Assembly: GCF_028769735.1 (NCBI RefSeq)
Contig: NC_088172.1
Span: 56,203,075-56,267,074, forward strand
DNA length: 64,000 bases
Direction: 5' to 3'
DNA from: Zonotrichia leucophrys gambelii
Taxonomy: Eukaryota; Chordata; Aves; Passeriformes; Passerellidae
Positions 63,659-64,000 of the stretch are shown here, piece by piece. Below the pieces are notes generated by a model. The model ran no database searches. It had not been told where the DNA came from and was given only the letters and a program-made list of their open reading frames with translations. Each line of letters begins with the position of its first letter. Position 1 is the first letter of the stretch. Position numbers and translations under genes: made by a program.

Positions 63659-64000
63659 GTAAGGCTGGGCACAAAGACAAGGTTATTTTAGATGTGAAAC
63701 GGGCATCAGCAGAAAAACATGCTAGATGGAGCCTCCCTTATGAAATTAGCTGTCTTTGTCTGGTTTATGACTCATTTTCGTGGGAAACAAGGGAAGGCTG
63801 AGTTGCGCTCTGAAAGCACAATGGGTAGGGAAGCTCCAGTGGCCTTTGTCAGTTCTCACTTTCCCAAAAGCAATTCATGGGGGTGCCCAACACCTTTGAC
63901 CCTTCATGTGACATGCTAAGACTTAAGAGCTGTGGGTGCTTCCCACCTTTCTGATGGGAGGAGGAGGAGCAGGGCTGTGGGAGGTAACTGGCTGGGCAGG
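63659..64000 (+). other. PERP: PERP intron 2 (partial)
   Basis: The start of the second intron after donor GTAAGG. No further exon is visible before the right edge; the last exon, expected to code for about 75 residues including TM4, lies beyond it. Confidence 0.8.

Overview
This window is vertebrate nuclear DNA, almost certainly from a bird. It holds parts of two split protein-coding genes with canonical GT-AG introns, two CpG-island promoters, several CR1 LINE fragments (including the 3' tails common in birds) and two avian-type endogenous retroviral LTRs. There are no operons, bacterial genes, CRISPR arrays or recognisable RNA genes. Long introns and modest repeat content suit a bird macrochromosome. 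The order PERP next to ARFGEF3 in divergent orientation matches human 6q23.3, so the block is conserved synteny.

Left half (1-35,917, minus strand): the first six coding exons of ARFGEF3 (BIG3/KIAA1244), encoding residues 1-181. Exons lie at 35,833-35,917, 34,702-34,753, 22,536-22,617, 19,388-19,519, 5,764-5,832 and 1,101-1,223. Their phases join without a break over 543 coding bases, and the rest of the gene lies beyond the left edge. Exon 6 carries the short segment known in human BIG3 as the prohibitin-2 (PHB2) contact. Introns 2 to 4 hold the LTRs and several CR1 pieces. Two CR1 pieces in intron 3 face each other and form an inverted repeat.

Middle (about 35,540-55,740): a CpG island covers the ARFGEF3 start, followed by about 19 kb of intergenic DNA with no gene I can support. 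It contains an old CR1/L3-like LINE, a younger degenerate CR1, a TTCTAG hexamer microsatellite, CATA and poly-A tracts, and an isolated GC-rich patch with a 57-58 bp minisatellite at 51.4-51.6 kb.

Right part (55,740-64,000, plus strand): the PERP CpG island and TATA-like promoter, PERP exon 1 (56,168-56,378), a 7.1 kb intron, exon 2 (63,515-63,658) and the start of intron 2. The last exon is off the right edge.

The two genes are neighbours and need not share a function. PERP is a desmosome and apoptosis membrane protein of the PMP22/claudin superfamily. ARFGEF3 is a large Sec7-family protein linked to secretory granules and PHB2. I found no convincing undescribed system. The points most worth following are the PHB2-contact segment, the CR1 inverted repeat in intron 3, the isolated GC-rich patch upstream of PERP, and the possible divergent transcript from the ARFGEF3 island. 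All family assignments are from memory and by-eye comparison; no database search was run.
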